A stretch of 33,949 nt of DNA. It comes from an uncultured Opitutaceae bacterium. GTDB taxonomy: Bacteria; Verrucomicrobiota; Verrucomicrobiia; Opitutales; Opitutaceae. The position numbers and the translations under genes were made by a program. Positions 9,404-17,582 of the stretch are shown one piece after another. The stretch's first letter is position 1, and every line of letters begins with the position of its first letter. The notes beneath the pieces were generated by a model. That model saw nothing but the letters and a program-made list of their open reading frames with translations, was not told the DNA's origin and ran no database searches. Location: contig CAIWXW010000147.1 in NCBI GenBank assembly GCA_903916755.1, forward strand, positions 1-33,949, given 5' to 3'.

Positions 9404-9466
9404 GCCAAGATCCGGGCAGGATAAGGCAAACCGCGCGGAGGCTGGCGGGGCGTATTCCAGTAGCCT
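9404..9466 (+). promoter_or_regulatory. Promoter of the PatZ-like gene with tandem 21-bp boxes
   Basis: Box 1 GCCAAG (9404-9409) with GGGCAG after 4 bp; box 2 GGCAAA (9425-9430) with GCGGAG after 4 bp; -10 TAGCCT (9461-9466), 36 bp after the start of box 2. Seven bases separate the -10 from the ATG at 9474, suggesting a leaderless or near-leaderless transcript. Confidence 0.65.
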
Positions 9467-9473
9467 GACTGCC

Positions 9474-12194
9474 ATGTCCGCACCCGCGTTCCAGGCCATG
9501 CCCAGCGTCCCCCACCGGCCCCTGGATTTTCTCTTCAATCCGCGGTCCGTCGCCGTGATCGGCGCCACGGACAAGGCCGGCAGCGTGGGGCGGGCGGTCC
9601 TGGAGAACCTGCGCGGCTTCGGCGGGGCGGTCTATCCGGTCAATCCCAAGCGGGCGCGCGTCCTCGACCGGCCGGCCTTCCCCGCCGTCGGGGCGATCCC
9701 GTCACCGGTGGAGCTGGCGATCATCGTCACACCGGCCGCGACAGTTCCCGGCCTCATCCGCGAATGCGTGGAGGCGGGGGTCAAGGGAGCCATCATCCTC
9801 TCGGCCGGCTTCAAGGAATGTGGGGCGGAGGGCATGGCCCTCGAGCAGCAGGTGCTGGACGAGGCCCGCCGTGGCGGCCTGAGGATCGTCGGTCCCAACT
9901 GTTTGGGCGTGATGGCCCCGCATGCCGGGTTCAATGCCACCTTCGCCTCGGCGCTGGCGCGGCCGGGCAACATCGCCTTCATCAGCCAGAGCGGGGCGCT
10001 CTGCACCGCCATCCTCGGCTGGAGCTTCCGGCGGAATGTCGGCTTCAGCGCTTTTGTCTCGGTGGGCTCGATGCTCGATATCGGCTGGGGCGACCTGATC
10101 TATCACCTCGGGGAGAATCCCCACACCCACAGCATCGTGATCTACATGGAATCGATCGGGGACGCCCGCGCATTCCTGTCGGCGGCCCGGGAGGTCGCCT
10201 TCACCAAGCCCATCATCGTCATCAAGGTGGGACGGACGGAAGCGGCGGCGAAGGCGGCCGCGTCCCATACGGGCGCCCTCACCGGCAGCGATGAGGTGCT
10301 GGACGCGGCGCTGCGGCGCGTGGGCGTGCTGCGGGTCGAGACCATTGAGGAGCTCTTCAACCTGGCGGACGTGGTCGGCAAGCAGCCCCTGCCCCGCGGG
10401 CCGCGCCTGACCATCGTGACGAATGCCGGCGGCCCGGGCGCGCTCGCGCTGGACATGCTCGTGACCGCCGGCGGCCAGCCCGCCGCCCTCGCCCCGGCGA
10501 CCCTCGCATCGCTCGATGCTTTCCTGCCCGGGCCTTGGAGCCATGGCAACCCGATCGACATCCTGGGCGACGCCGATGCCGGCCGCTATGCGCAGGCGGT
10601 CGACTGCGCCGTCCGCGAATCGGAGAGCGACGGGGTCCTTGTTATCCTTACGCCCCAGGCCATGACCAATGCCGCCGCGACAGCCACGCTGCTGAAGCCC
10701 TTTGCGCAGGTTGCTGGCAAGCCGATCCTGGCCAGCTGGATGGGCGGCGCCGAGGTGGATGAGGGCCGCCGGATCCTGACGGAGATGGGGGTGCCGGTTT
10801 TCGACTATCCCGACACCGCCGCGCGGGCCTTCGGCTACATGTGGAGCCGCAGCTCCAACCTGCGGTCCCTGTACGAGACCCCGGAGCTGTCGCTGCCCTC
10901 GGACGGCGGCCACGGGGCGCGGTCCCGCACCGCCGCGATCCTCCGGAAGGCCAGCGCCGCCGGCCGCACTCTCCTGAGCGAGCATGAGGCGAAGGCCATC
11001 GTGGCCGCCTACGGCATACCGACGATCGAGACCCGCGTGGCGCTGAGTGAGGCGGCTGCCGTGCTGGCGGCCAAGGACGTCGGGTTTCCCGTGGCGGTGA
11101 AACTTCATTCCGAGACGCTGACCCACACGACGGACGTCGGCGGCGTCTGCCTCGATGTCCCCGATGCCGACGCGGTGCGCGCCGCCTGGCGCGCAATCCA
11201 TGATTCGGTCGAGGCCAAGGCCGGTCCGGGTCACTTTCTCGGGGTCACGGTCCAGCGCATGGCGCCGCGGGACGGCTACGAGCTCATCCTGGGCAGCAGC
11301 GTCGATCCCCAATTCGGGCCGATTCTCCTTTTCGGCGCCGGCGGCCAGTTGGTGGAGGTGTTCAAGGACCGCGCGCTGGCGCTGCCGCCGCTCACGCTGA
11401 CGCTTGCCCGCCGGATGATGGAGCAGACGAAGATCCTGGGCGCGCTCAAGGGGGTCCGGGGCCGCCCGCCGGTCGATCTCGCGGCGCTGGAGCAACTGCT
11501 GGTCCGTTTCAGCCAGCTCGTGGCCGAGCAGCCCAGAATCAGGGAGATCGACATCAACCCGCTGCTGGCGGCGCCCGGCGGATTGGTCGCCCTCGACGCG
11601 CGGATCATCCTGCACGACGCCGCGCAGCCGGAAGCGGACCTGCCCCGGCTGGCGATCCGCCCCTATCCCCTCCAGTACGTCACCACGTCAATCCTGCGCG
11701 ACGGCGCTCATGTGACCATTCGCCCCATCCGTCCCGAGGATGAGCCGATGATGGTGAAGTTTCACGGGACCCTTTCGCCGACCACCGTCTACAACCGCTA
11801 TTTCGGGTTTCTTGACCTCGAGGAGCGCACCGCGCACGAGCGGCTGGCCCGGCTCTGCTTCATCGACTACGACCGGGAGATTGCGCTCGTGGTGGAGCAC
11901 CACGACGTGCACGGCGGTGGCAGGGCCATCCTGGGGGTGGGACGCCTGAGCAAGCTGAGTGACCCCAAGTCGGCGGAGTTCGCGCTACTGATCAGTGATG
12001 GTTGGCAAAACCGCGGCCTCGGCAGCCGGCTCCTGCGCCTGCTGGTGCAAATCGCCCGCGACGAGCAGGTCGTGCGGCTGGGCGGGGTGCTTCGCTCGGA
12101 CAACCATGCGATGAAGGCGGTCTGCCGGCGGCTGGAATTTGACCTGGAGGGTCCCTCCACGGAGGGGGTGATCGAGGCGTCCCTGCGATTATGA
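9474..12194 (+). CDS. Acyl-CoA synthetase (NDP-forming)/GNAT acetyltransferase, PatZ-like
   Basis: A 906-residue protein with the domain order of bacterial protein lysine acetyltransferases Pat/PatZ (Pka). In order: CoA-binding domain (about 18-115, [16 protein letters not shown]); succinyl-CoA-ligase-like domains (about 150-460) with SHTG at 264-267; ATP-grasp-like domain (about 480-725); and a C-terminal GNAT domain (about 745-900, with NRGLGSRLL near 846-854). In ADP-forming acyl-CoA synthetases the SHTG histidine (H265 here) is phosphorylated. In some Pat enzymes it is lost, so here the synthetase half may still be active. Likely roles are acetylation of metabolic enzymes or acyl-CoA/ATP interconversion. 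Monocistronic or leading into usp, which has its own promoter. Confidence 0.9.
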   Translation: MSAPAFQAMPSVPHRPLDFLFNPRSVAVIGATDKAGSVGRAVLENLRGFGGAVYPVNPKRARVLDRPAFPAVGAIPSPVELAIIVTPAATVPGLIRECVEAGVKGAIILSAGFKECGAEGMALEQQVLDEARRGGLRIVGPNCLGVMAPHAGFNATFASALARPGNIAFISQSGALCTAILGWSFRRNVGFSAFVSVGSMLDIGWGDLIYHLGENPHTHSIVIYMESIGDARAFLSAAREVAFTKPIIVIKVGRTEAAAKAAASHTGALTGSDEVLDAALRRVGVLRVETIEELFNLADVVGKQPLPRGPRLTIVTNAGGPGALALDMLVTAGGQPAALAPATLASLDAFLPGPWSHGNPIDILGDADAGRYAQAVDCAVRESESDGVLVILTPQAMTNAAATATLLKPFAQVAGKPILASWMGGAEVDEGRRILTEMGVPVFDYPDTAARAFGYMWSRSSNLRSLYETPELSLPSDGGHGARSRTAAILRKASAAGRTLLSEHEAKAIVAAYGIPTIETRVALSEAAAVLAAKDVGFPVAVKLHSETLTHTTDVGGVCLDVPDADAVRAAWRAIHDSVEAKAGPGHFLGVTVQRMAPRDGYELILGSSVDPQFGPILLFGAGGQLVEVFKDRALALPPLTLTLARRMMEQTKILGALKGVRGRPPVDLAALEQLLVRFSQLVAEQPRIREIDINPLLAAPGGLVALDARIILHDAAQPEADLPRLAIRPYPLQYVTTSILRDGAHVTIRPIRPEDEPMMVKFHGTLSPTTVYNRYFGFLDLEERTAHERLARLCFIDYDREIALVVEHHDVHGGGRAILGVGRLSKLSDPKSAEFALLISDGWQNRGLGSRLLRLLVQIARDEQVVRLGGVLRSDNHAMKAVCRRLEFDLEGPSTEGVIEASLRL

Positions 12195-12206
12195 TCACCG
12201 CTGATT

Positions 12207-12269
12207 GGCAAGGAGTGCGCTCGTTATGGCAAACGCTGAGCAGCCTGCCGGCGGCAAAAACGGTAGGCT
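12207..12269 (+). promoter_or_regulatory. Promoter of usp with tandem 21-bp boxes
   Basis: Box 1 GGCAAG (12207-12212) with GCGCTC after 4 bp; box 2 GGCAAA (12228-12233) with GAGCAG after 4 bp; -10 TAGGCT (12264-12269), 36 bp after the start of box 2. The predicted +1 near 12276 lies downstream of the in-frame starts at 12205 and 12226, supporting the start at 12292. Confidence 0.65.
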
Positions 12270-12291
12270 GGATGAAGGAAATTACCCCCGT

Positions 12292-12768
12292 ATGAAGTCC
12301 ATCCTCGTCCCCCTTGATTTTTCGCCCGTGAGCAAACGGGTCACCGACGAGGCCCTCCACCTGGCCCGGGCGCTGAAGGCCCGCCTGGTGTTTATCCACG
12401 TGGTCCAGCCGCCGGTCATCGTGACCGACTACGCCGGCATGACCCTGGAGGATACCGCCATCCTCATGAGCGACGCTCGCCATTCCGCCGCCCGGCACCT
12501 GGTGAAATTGCGGGCCCGGCTCCGCACCCTGCGGGTGAACGCGGGCACCATCCTTGAAACGGGTGCGCCGGTGCCGTGCATCATCGAGGAAGCCAGGCGC
12601 CTGAAAGCCTCCCACATCGTGATCGGGTCGCACGGACACACCGCTTTCTTCGACCTCCTGATCGGCAGCACCACCTGCGGGGTGCTCAAACGCTCCCCCT
12701 GTCCCGTGGTCGTGGTTCCGGCGGCTTCGCCGATCGCCCCCCCGCGCCGCCCCAAGGCCCGGGCGTGA
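12292..12768 (+). CDS. Universal stress protein (UspA family)
   Basis: A 158-residue single-domain Usp. It starts with the usual hydrophobic strand MKSILVPLDFS and ends with the ATP-binding motif G-2x-G-9x-G-S (GSHGHTAFFDLLIGST), then PCPVVVVP. This motif marks the nucleotide-binding subclass. The frame is open further upstream (ATG 12226, TTG 12205), but homologues start at the chosen ATG, AAGGAA lies 11 bases before it, and the predicted transcription start is downstream of the other candidates. It is followed after 20 bases by a small gene in the same direction. Usp genes commonly respond to anoxia or starvation, which fits the shared promoter type. Confidence 0.9.
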   Translation: MKSILVPLDFSPVSKRVTDEALHLARALKARLVFIHVVQPPVIVTDYAGMTLEDTAILMSDARHSAARHLVKLRARLRTLRVNAGTILETGAPVPCIIEEARRLKASHIVIGSHGHTAFFDLLIGSTTCGVLKRSPCPVVVVPAASPIAPPRRPKARA

Positions 12769-12788
12769 TCGCCTGGGCTTCCGTCACC

Positions 12789-13250
12789 ATGACGAGCGCA
12801 GACGTTGCCGACCTGGCCGCCCGCCGTGACTCCATCCGGACGCGGTGGACGGAGGTCCTCGGGCTGGACCGGGCGTCGTCGGCGCTCGCGAGTCCGGAGA
12901 TCCTGGTCTACATGATCGACCACACGCTGGACGACTTGTTCGCCGCGCTCGCGCGCCAGGTCGGGGAGGCCATTCCAGCTCCCCCGCCCGCCACCTGCGC
13001 CTGCGGGCGCAACCCCTACCTGCAATATTTCGCGGCGGGCCGCCAAGCCGTGCTTGAAGCCCTGGTCTTGGGACAGTCGATCGTCCTCGGCCTCAACCCG
13101 GCTGAGCGCGATCTGGCGCTGCGTGAGCTCGAGCGGGCCTACAATTCAATTGAGCGTGAGCACATCGAGAATTTCTGCGCCATATGCCAGTTCAACCCGG
13201 CCCGGGGCGCTCCGGCGAATCTCGCCAGCCTCCCGGCCTGGGATCGCTGA
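12789..13250 (+). CDS. Unrecognised small protein with CxC and CxxC motifs
   Basis: A 153-residue soluble protein that I do not recognise. It is mostly helical, with hydrophobic segments around 36-57 and 77-105, and four cysteines in two pairs: CAC at 70-72 and CAIC at 130-133. The pairs sit before and after a helical core, which would suit a metal or Fe-S site or a redox disulfide. It follows usp by 20 bases and is probably cotranscribed, which points to a stress or redox role. Its 3' end lies 14 bases from the convergent UbiA-like gene. Confidence 0.65.
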   Translation: MTSADVADLAARRDSIRTRWTEVLGLDRASSALASPEILVYMIDHTLDDLFAALARQVGEAIPAPPPATCACGRNPYLQYFAAGRQAVLEALVLGQSIVLGLNPAERDLALRELERAYNSIEREHIENFCAICQFNPARGAPANLASLPAWDR

Positions 13251-13264
13251 AGCGGCGGCGAAAC

Positions 13265-14179
13265 TCAGGCCCGGCTCCAAAGCAGGCCCGCCGCGGTCGC
13301 CGCGGCCAGGAGCGTGAAGCATTGGAGGGTCCAGGCCTGCGCGGGGACCAGCCGCGCGACATTTTCCGGGGCGGCGATGGTCCGGCGGGCGGCCGCCACG
13401 GCCAGCGGCAGCGCCGCCAGGCCCAGCCAGACACCCCGTGGTTCCGCGAGCAACGGAAGGAATGCCTGCAGGGCAAAGGCGGCGGCGAGAATGACGGCGA
13501 AGGCGCGGGCCGCGCGGGCCCGCCCCAGGCGCACGACCAGATTGAGCTTTCCGGTTCCCAGATCGGCCCGGTAGTCGGGAAATTCATTGATCCAGAGAAA
13601 GCCGGCGATCAGCAGTCCCAAGGGAAGCGAGAGCCAGACGATCGACCAGGGAAAAGCGTGCCGCTGGACGAGATAGGTCCCGCCGCAGATGAGCGGTCCG
13701 TAGACCGCGGCTACGGCGAGTTCGCCGACTCCACGGTAGGCCAGCCGGATCGGCGGGGCGCCATAGCACCAGGCCAGTCCGGCGCCGGCCACGCCCAGCG
13801 GGATAACCCTCCATTCCCGAAAGCAGGCGATGGCGAGGCCGAGGACGATGCCCAGGCCGTAGGTGGCCAGGGAGATCCTCCGGGTTTCGCCTCGCGTCAG
13901 GAGGCGATCAACCAAAACCCGCCGACCGCCGGAAAAGGGACTGCGGTCCTCCGGCTCGACGGCGAGATCGGTGCCGGAGTCGAAATCCGCGATTTCTCCG
14001 GAAGCGTTCTTGGCGATCTCCAGCGCGACGATGCCGCCGACGCACATGGCCAGCCAGCCGCCGTCAAGGGGTCCGGCCCTTGCCGCCGCCGCGGCGCCGA
14101 GCCCCATCGAGCTCAGCGACGCCAGCGTGAGGCGCGGATCGGCCAGGCGCCAAACCCCGCGGACCCAGGTGCGGCTCAT
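13265..14179 (-). CDS. UbiA/MenA-family prenyltransferase
   Basis: A 304-residue integral membrane protein with about eight hydrophobic helices. Two Asp-rich loops are visible: NASGEIADFDSGTD (about 57-70, a variant of the NDxxDxxxD motif with Glu for the first Asp) and NEFPDYRADLGTGKLNLVVRLG, whose GK-VRLG ending is typical of MenA-type enzymes. The family transfers prenyl chains to aromatic acceptors, as in menaquinone synthesis, but also makes other lipids. The neighbouring DUF3419 and DoxX-like genes make the acceptor uncertain. It overlaps the DUF3419 gene by 4 bases (ATGA), and the three genes form one operon under the shared promoter. Confidence 0.82.
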   Translation of the reverse strand: MSRTWVRGVWRLADPRLTLASLSSMGLGAAAAARAGPLDGGWLAMCVGGIVALEIAKNASGEIADFDSGTDLAVEPEDRSPFSGGRRVLVDRLLTRGETRRISLATYGLGIVLGLAIACFREWRVIPLGVAGAGLAWCYGAPPIRLAYRGVGELAVAAVYGPLICGGTYLVQRHAFPWSIVWLSLPLGLLIAGFLWINEFPDYRADLGTGKLNLVVRLGRARAARAFAVILAAAFALQAFLPLLAEPRGVWLGLAALPLAVAAARRTIAAPENVARLVPAQAWTLQCFTLLAAATAAGLLWSRA

Positions 14180-15066
14180 GGCTGGCCCTCAACGGGGCGG
14201 ACTTCGACCGTGCCCCAGATGAACGCGCGGTCGTCTGGCGCGCGGTTGGGCCACGGCGAGGGCATGGGCTCCCTGAAACTGCGGCGGACGATGATGGCGT
14301 CTGGAGCCGCGGCCCGGCGGACGGCCCGGTCCAGGCGCGCCGCAAATTCGGCTGAGGCGCCGTCGTGGATATTGGAAAGGGCAAAGCCGTCAAAGGCCCC
14401 GGCCGGGCATCGCTCGAGGAAGCCCGCGGCTTCCACGCAGAGGAAGCGGATGGGCCGCCCGGTCGGCCGGGTGGCGGCAGGGGCGTGGCCGGTCAGCAGC
14501 GCACGGGCATAGGGATTGCTTCCGTTCGAATGGGTGCGCCAGCAACGCTCCATGCGCGCGCGCAGCACCCGGTCGAATGCCGGCGGGAGGGCGCGGATCA
14601 GCGGGGTCTGGTACCCGAACCGCAGGACGGGCCCGGAAAGCAGCATAGCCAGCGCGGCGCGAAAACGCCGGGTGTCGAGGTGCTCCGACCAGTAGGCGAG
14701 CTGATCGGAGGTGGCGCGCAGCGCCATGAACTCCTCCAAGCGGGGCTGGGTCCAGCCCACGAGAGGCAGAAGGTGCCGGCCGAGGGCCATGCGCTTTTCG
14801 GCCTGCCCGTCCTGATACGGCCCTCCTGCCGCCCGCGTTCGCGCGTACGCAAGTTGCGCGGGATTGAGGTCCACGGCGGTGACATCGCGCGTCCCGGCGA
14901 GGGCCAGTGCGGTGCAACCCGCTGAGGCGATGCAGAAAATTCGGCTGCCGGGCCGGAAGGCCGCTTCCTCGATCGCTGCATCCTCATACATGCGGCCAAA
15001 GTTGACCTTCCAGGGGCCGTGGCGTGGGCCCAGTTGGCCGAGAGTCCATGGGCTGCCGGTGGCCAT
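14176..15066 (-). CDS. DUF3419 family protein (BtaA-like SAM-dependent transferase)
   Basis: A 296-residue protein with the DUF3419 features: an opening YEDAAIEEAAF; a SAM-binding region RIFCIASAGCTALALA; VTAVDLNPAQLAYARTR; and later an FDGFALSNIHD segment. DUF3419 includes BtaA, which transfers the 3-amino-3-carboxypropyl group of SAM to diacylglycerol in betaine-lipid synthesis. Several members have other or unknown substrates. No BtaB methyltransferase is adjacent. The start at 15066 leaves 23 bases after the DoxX gene. The neighbouring prenyltransferase suggests that the substrate may be a prenyl or diacylglycerol-like lipid, which is only an inference. Confidence 0.8.
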   Translation of the reverse strand: MATGSPWTLGQLGPRHGPWKVNFGRMYEDAAIEEAAFRPGSRIFCIASAGCTALALAGTRDVTAVDLNPAQLAYARTRAAGGPYQDGQAEKRMALGRHLLPLVGWTQPRLEEFMALRATSDQLAYWSEHLDTRRFRAALAMLLSGPVLRFGYQTPLIRALPPAFDRVLRARMERCWRTHSNGSNPYARALLTGHAPAATRPTGRPIRFLCVEAAGFLERCPAGAFDGFALSNIHDGASAEFAARLDRAVRRAAAPDAIIVRRSFREPMPSPWPNRAPDDRAFIWGTVEVRPVEGQP

Positions 15067-15089
15067 CGGGGAGAGCGGAATGAGCGGCG

Positions 15090-15461
15090 CTAGGGGCGGA
15101 GGGCCGCGGCCACCCAGGTGAGAACGACCAGCACCAGATTCTTGAGGACCATGCCGGCGGGGTCGTGAATCTGCTGACGGGCGTAGGTCAGGCCCACCGT
15201 GTTCATTGCGGCCAGCGCGAGGGTGGAGAGGAGCGCGGCCCACCACGGCTGCCAGCCGGAGAGAAGCCAGGCGCCCAAGAGGCACTCCGCATAGCCCAGG
15301 GCGGGAAGAAACCAGCGGGCGCCGTCCGGGCCGAGTCCGGGCACCGCGGCCACGATGCCCGGCTGGCCCCGCGCGCCGCCCAGGATCTTGCACCACAGCC
15401 CCTCATAGATCCAGACGGCCGCGACGACTAGGCGGATGAGCAGGAGCGGGGGCATGCTCAT
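15090..15461 (-). CDS. DoxX-like membrane protein
   Basis: A 123-residue protein with four hydrophobic helices, beginning MSMPPLLLIRLVVAAVWIYEGLWCKI, a layout typical of DoxX-like proteins (landmark: VVAAVWIYEGLWCK). DoxX-like proteins are poorly characterised; some relate to quinone-linked oxidation or membrane redox stress. First gene of an operon with DUF3419 and UbiA-like genes. The -10 element TAGAGT abuts the first ATG. The predicted +1 falls on the second ATG (15455), so translation may start there on a leaderless message. Confidence 0.72.
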   Translation of the reverse strand: MSMPPLLLIRLVVAAVWIYEGLWCKILGGARGQPGIVAAVPGLGPDGARWFLPALGYAECLLGAWLLSGWQPWWAALLSTLALAAMNTVGLTYARQQIHDPAGMVLKNLVLVVLTWVAAALRP

Positions 15462-15524
15462 ACTCTAGGCGAAGACGGGTCCGCCCGCGCGGCGCCGCTT
15501 GCGCATCGCTCCGCAAATCTTGCC
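15462..15524 (-). promoter_or_regulatory. Promoter of the DoxX-DUF3419-UbiA operon with tandem 21-bp boxes
   Basis: Minus strand: box 1 GGCAAG (15524-15519) with GCGGAG after 4 bp; box 2 CGCAAG (15503-15498) with GCCGCG after 4 bp; -10 TAGAGT (15467-15462), 36 bp after the start of box 2. It diverges from the hupE promoter. Confidence 0.65.
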
Positions 15525-15541
15525 GCCTGCGGCGGGCGCGC

Positions 15542-15604
15542 ACCAAAGCATGCAACGGTTCCGCCAAGATCCGAGGAGCGGCCCCGGGGCTGATGTGCGA
15601 GAAT
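15542..15604 (+). promoter_or_regulatory. Promoter of hupE with tandem boxes
   Basis: Box 1 ACCAAA (15542-15547) with GCAACG after 4 bp; box 2 GCCAAG (15563-15568) with GAGGAG after 4 bp; -10-like GAGAAT (15599-15604), 36 bp after the start of box 2. The 13-mer CCGCCAAGATCCG (15561-15573) also occurs at the PatZ-like and hydrogenase promoters. The -10 is weaker than at the other sites. Confidence 0.55.
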
Positions 15605-15634
15605 GCGGGAATCGAATCCCAATCCCCAAGTCCC

Positions 15635-16231
15635 ATGCATGCTTCCTCGCTCCGTTCCGGCCGGCTTTCGCGGCTCGCCTGGCTGCCCCTCCTCCTGGCC
15701 ACTGCGGCTCCGGGGCTGGCCCACCCCGGCTATCATCACCTCTTCAGCGCCTCGCGCGGCTTTGCCCATCCGTTCAGCGGCTGGGACCACATCCTCGCCC
15801 TGGTCGCCGTTGGCGTCTGGGCGGCGCAGCGCGGCACCTCCCGCGCGCTGCCGGCCCTTTTCCTCCTGGCGATGGCGGCGGGCGCTCTGGCCGGCCACGT
15901 CACCGGCGTTTGGCCCGGCCTCGACCAGGGGATCGCCGCCTCGGTCTTTGCGCTGGGGCTGCTCATTGCCACCCGGACCACGGTGACCAATCCCGTCGCC
16001 TATGCCCTGGTCGGGCTGTTTGCCGTCTTTCACGGTTGGGCCCACGGGGCCGAGATGCCCGCGACGGCGGCAGGTCTCTCCTACGGGGTCGGCTTCCTGG
16101 CCGCATCCACCTTGCTGATCGCCGGTGGCGTGGCGCTGGGGCGGGAGTTCGGCCGCCGCTCTGCGTGGCTGCCGATGCTCGGCGGAGCGACGCTGGCCAT
16201 CGGCGGGCTCGCGCTCGCCTTCGGGGGCTAG
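15635..16231 (+). CDS. hupE: HupE/UreJ-family membrane protein (nickel transport)
   Basis: A 198-residue protein with a signal peptide (about 1-30, cleavage near GLAHPG), then HPFSGWDHILALVAVG, the HupE signature, and five or six membrane helices rich in histidine (HVTG, FHGWAHGAEMP). HupE/UreJ proteins are nickel permeases or facilitators serving hydrogenase or urease. No urease genes are visible, so supply of Ni to the adjacent hydrogenase is likely. A longer frame starts at 15593, but that lies upstream of the predicted +1 (about 15611), so ATG 15635 is chosen. Its TAG stop shares the sequence CTAG with the stop of the convergent protease gene. Confidence 0.9.
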   Translation: MHASSLRSGRLSRLAWLPLLLATAAPGLAHPGYHHLFSASRGFAHPFSGWDHILALVAVGVWAAQRGTSRALPALFLLAMAAGALAGHVTGVWPGLDQGIAASVFALGLLIATRTTVTNPVAYALVGLFAVFHGWAHGAEMPATAAGLSYGVGFLAASTLLIAGGVALGREFGRRSAWLPMLGGATLAIGGLALAFGG

Positions 16232-16728
16232 CCCGGCACTTCCATCCCCGCCAGCCGGGCGGCCTGGCGGCGGGCGGAGGTCACGACCCACGGCAGCGCG
16301 CCGGCGACCGCCGCCGAGAGCTCCGTACACATGGGGCGGATCGTCTCGACCGCCACCGTGTAAAGATGCACTTCGGGCAGGATGCCGAGCAGCGCCGCGG
16401 CGACGAATAGGTCCTTGAGTCCGAAATCATGCGCGCCGAGTTCGGGCGGCAGGCGTCCGAAGCCGCCATGGCGCCGGTAGTGATACTGCACCGTCCCGGC
16501 CGGCGTCCCGTCGCGGGTGGCGTCGATCAGCACAATCGCGGTCAAGCCGCCGAATTCGGCCAGCAGGTTGACGCCGCCAGTGCCGCCATCCAGCAGGCGA
16601 ATTCCGGCCGGAAGCGGTTCCCGCTCGAGGCGCCGCAGGGCGTGCACCCCCACCCCTTCGTCGCCCATCAGCACGTTGCCAATGCCGAGCAGGAGCACCC
16701 GTCCTTCGGCCGGCGCCGCCGCCAGCAT
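16228..16728 (-). CDS. hupD: Hydrogenase maturation protease (HyaD/HupD family)
   Basis: A 166-residue nickel-dependent endopeptidase that cleaves the C-terminal extension of the hydrogenase large subunit after nickel insertion. Motifs: LGIGNVLMGDEGVGVHAL, with the Ni-sensing Glu (E24) in GDEGVG; an Asp in LLDGGTGG; and a His in GAHDFGLKD, matching the three metal ligands of the family. ATG 16728 places the conserved strand at the usual distance. GTG 16770, which overlaps the cytochrome b stop (GTGA), is an alternative that would give translational coupling. Last gene of the hydrogenase operon and convergent with hupE. Confidence 0.92.
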   Translation of the reverse strand: MLAAAPAEGRVLLLGIGNVLMGDEGVGVHALRRLEREPLPAGIRLLDGGTGGVNLLAEFGGLTAIVLIDATRDGTPAGTVQYHYRRHGGFGRLPPELGAHDFGLKDLFVAAALLGILPEVHLYTVAVETIRPMCTELSAAVAGALPWVVTSARRQAARLAGMEVPG

Positions 16729-16766
16729 CGTCCCCGCGCCGGCCTCGGGCGCATCGATGAGCTCTC

Positions 16767-17582
16767 TCACGGCGCGGTGGGAGGCTGCTGGCCGCCGGTG
16801 GCCGCCCGGCTGCGCCGCCGCCGGCCGCCCCCGGACAGCCCCTGGGCCTGCGGACTCGCCGCGACGTCCCGGGGCACAAATTTCCAACCGCCGATCATTG
16901 ATGAGATGGCGCCGCGGCCGTCGACATAGTCCTCATAGATGCAGAGGTAGACATGGATCAGGACGAAGAGGGCAAAAAGCCACAGGGCGGCATGATGCCA
17001 CGCCCGCAGGGTGTATTCGCTGCCGAACCAGGGTATGATCCGGATGAAGAGGTGGGGAAACCAGGACTGGCTGGTCGCGGCGTAAAGCGCGAAACCCGAG
17101 ACGATGGAGAAGAGCGCGAGCAGAAATGTGCCGGCATAGGTGAAGTACGCGACGACGTTGTGGCCCATCGGCTCGAGGGATTCGTTGCTCACCTGCAGCA
17201 GTTCCACCTTGGCGACCTGGACGGCGTCGCGCGCCTGCTGGCGGGTGAGCGGCAGGAAGTTCCGCCACCGGGCGTATTTGTTGCCGGCGAAGGCCCAGTA
17301 GAGCCGGAGCATCATGACCGCGACAAAGAGGTAGGCGGCCAGGAAGTGGACGAAACGGACGGTGCCGAACCAATAGCCCGAGGACGCGTCCCCGCTGGTC
17401 AGGAAAGCGGGCGGGCTGCCGATCAGGTAACCGGTTGCTCCCAGCGTCAGGAGGCAGGCTACGTTGGCCCAGTGGAACAGCCGCACCGGGGCCTCCCACA
17501 CGTAGACCCGGATGAAGGCCCGCGGCGCGGCCGCCGGGGCCGCCGGCCTAGCGCACTCCGATTTCATGGCGTCCGATTTCAT
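16767..17582 (-). CDS. hupC: Ni,Fe-hydrogenase b-type cytochrome subunit
   Basis: A 271-residue di-heme membrane cytochrome b that anchors the hydrogenase and passes electrons to quinone. Features: IRVYVWEAPVRLFHWAN at the first helix; four main membrane helices; histidines in FHWAN, VHFLAAYLF, WHHAALW and LIHVYLCIYED; and the terminal family segment ISSMIGGWKFVPR. The C-terminus is longer than usual and Arg/Gly-rich. Of four clustered ATGs (17594, 17588, 17582, 17567) I chose 17582 because GAGG lies 6 bases ahead of it. It overlaps the end of the large-subunit gene by 35 bases. Confidence 0.92.
   Translation of the reverse strand: MKSDAMKSECARPAAPAAAPRAFIRVYVWEAPVRLFHWANVACLLTLGATGYLIGSPPAFLTSGDASSGYWFGTVRFVHFLAAYLFVAVMMLRLYWAFAGNKYARWRNFLPLTRQQARDAVQVAKVELLQVSNESLEPMGHNVVAYFTYAGTFLLALFSIVSGFALYAATSQSWFPHLFIRIIPWFGSEYTLRAWHHAALWLFALFVLIHVYLCIYEDYVDGRGAISSMIGGWKFVPRDVAASPQAQGLSGGGRRRRSRAATGGQQPPTAP

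Noticed and set aside
9382-9409. Perfect 10-bp inverted repeat (CTTGGCGGGT / ACCCGCCAAG, 8-bp spacer) as a separate palindromic operator.
   Set aside because: Its two arms are the distal boxes of the two divergent 21-bp arrays for cytochrome c and the PatZ-like gene, so no separate operator is needed to explain it.
14176-15396. Longer version of the DUF3419 protein starting at 15396.
   Set aside because: The first 110 residues are Arg/Pro/Gly-rich and lie antisense or out of frame over the DoxX gene; the conserved family sequence starts after ATG 15066.
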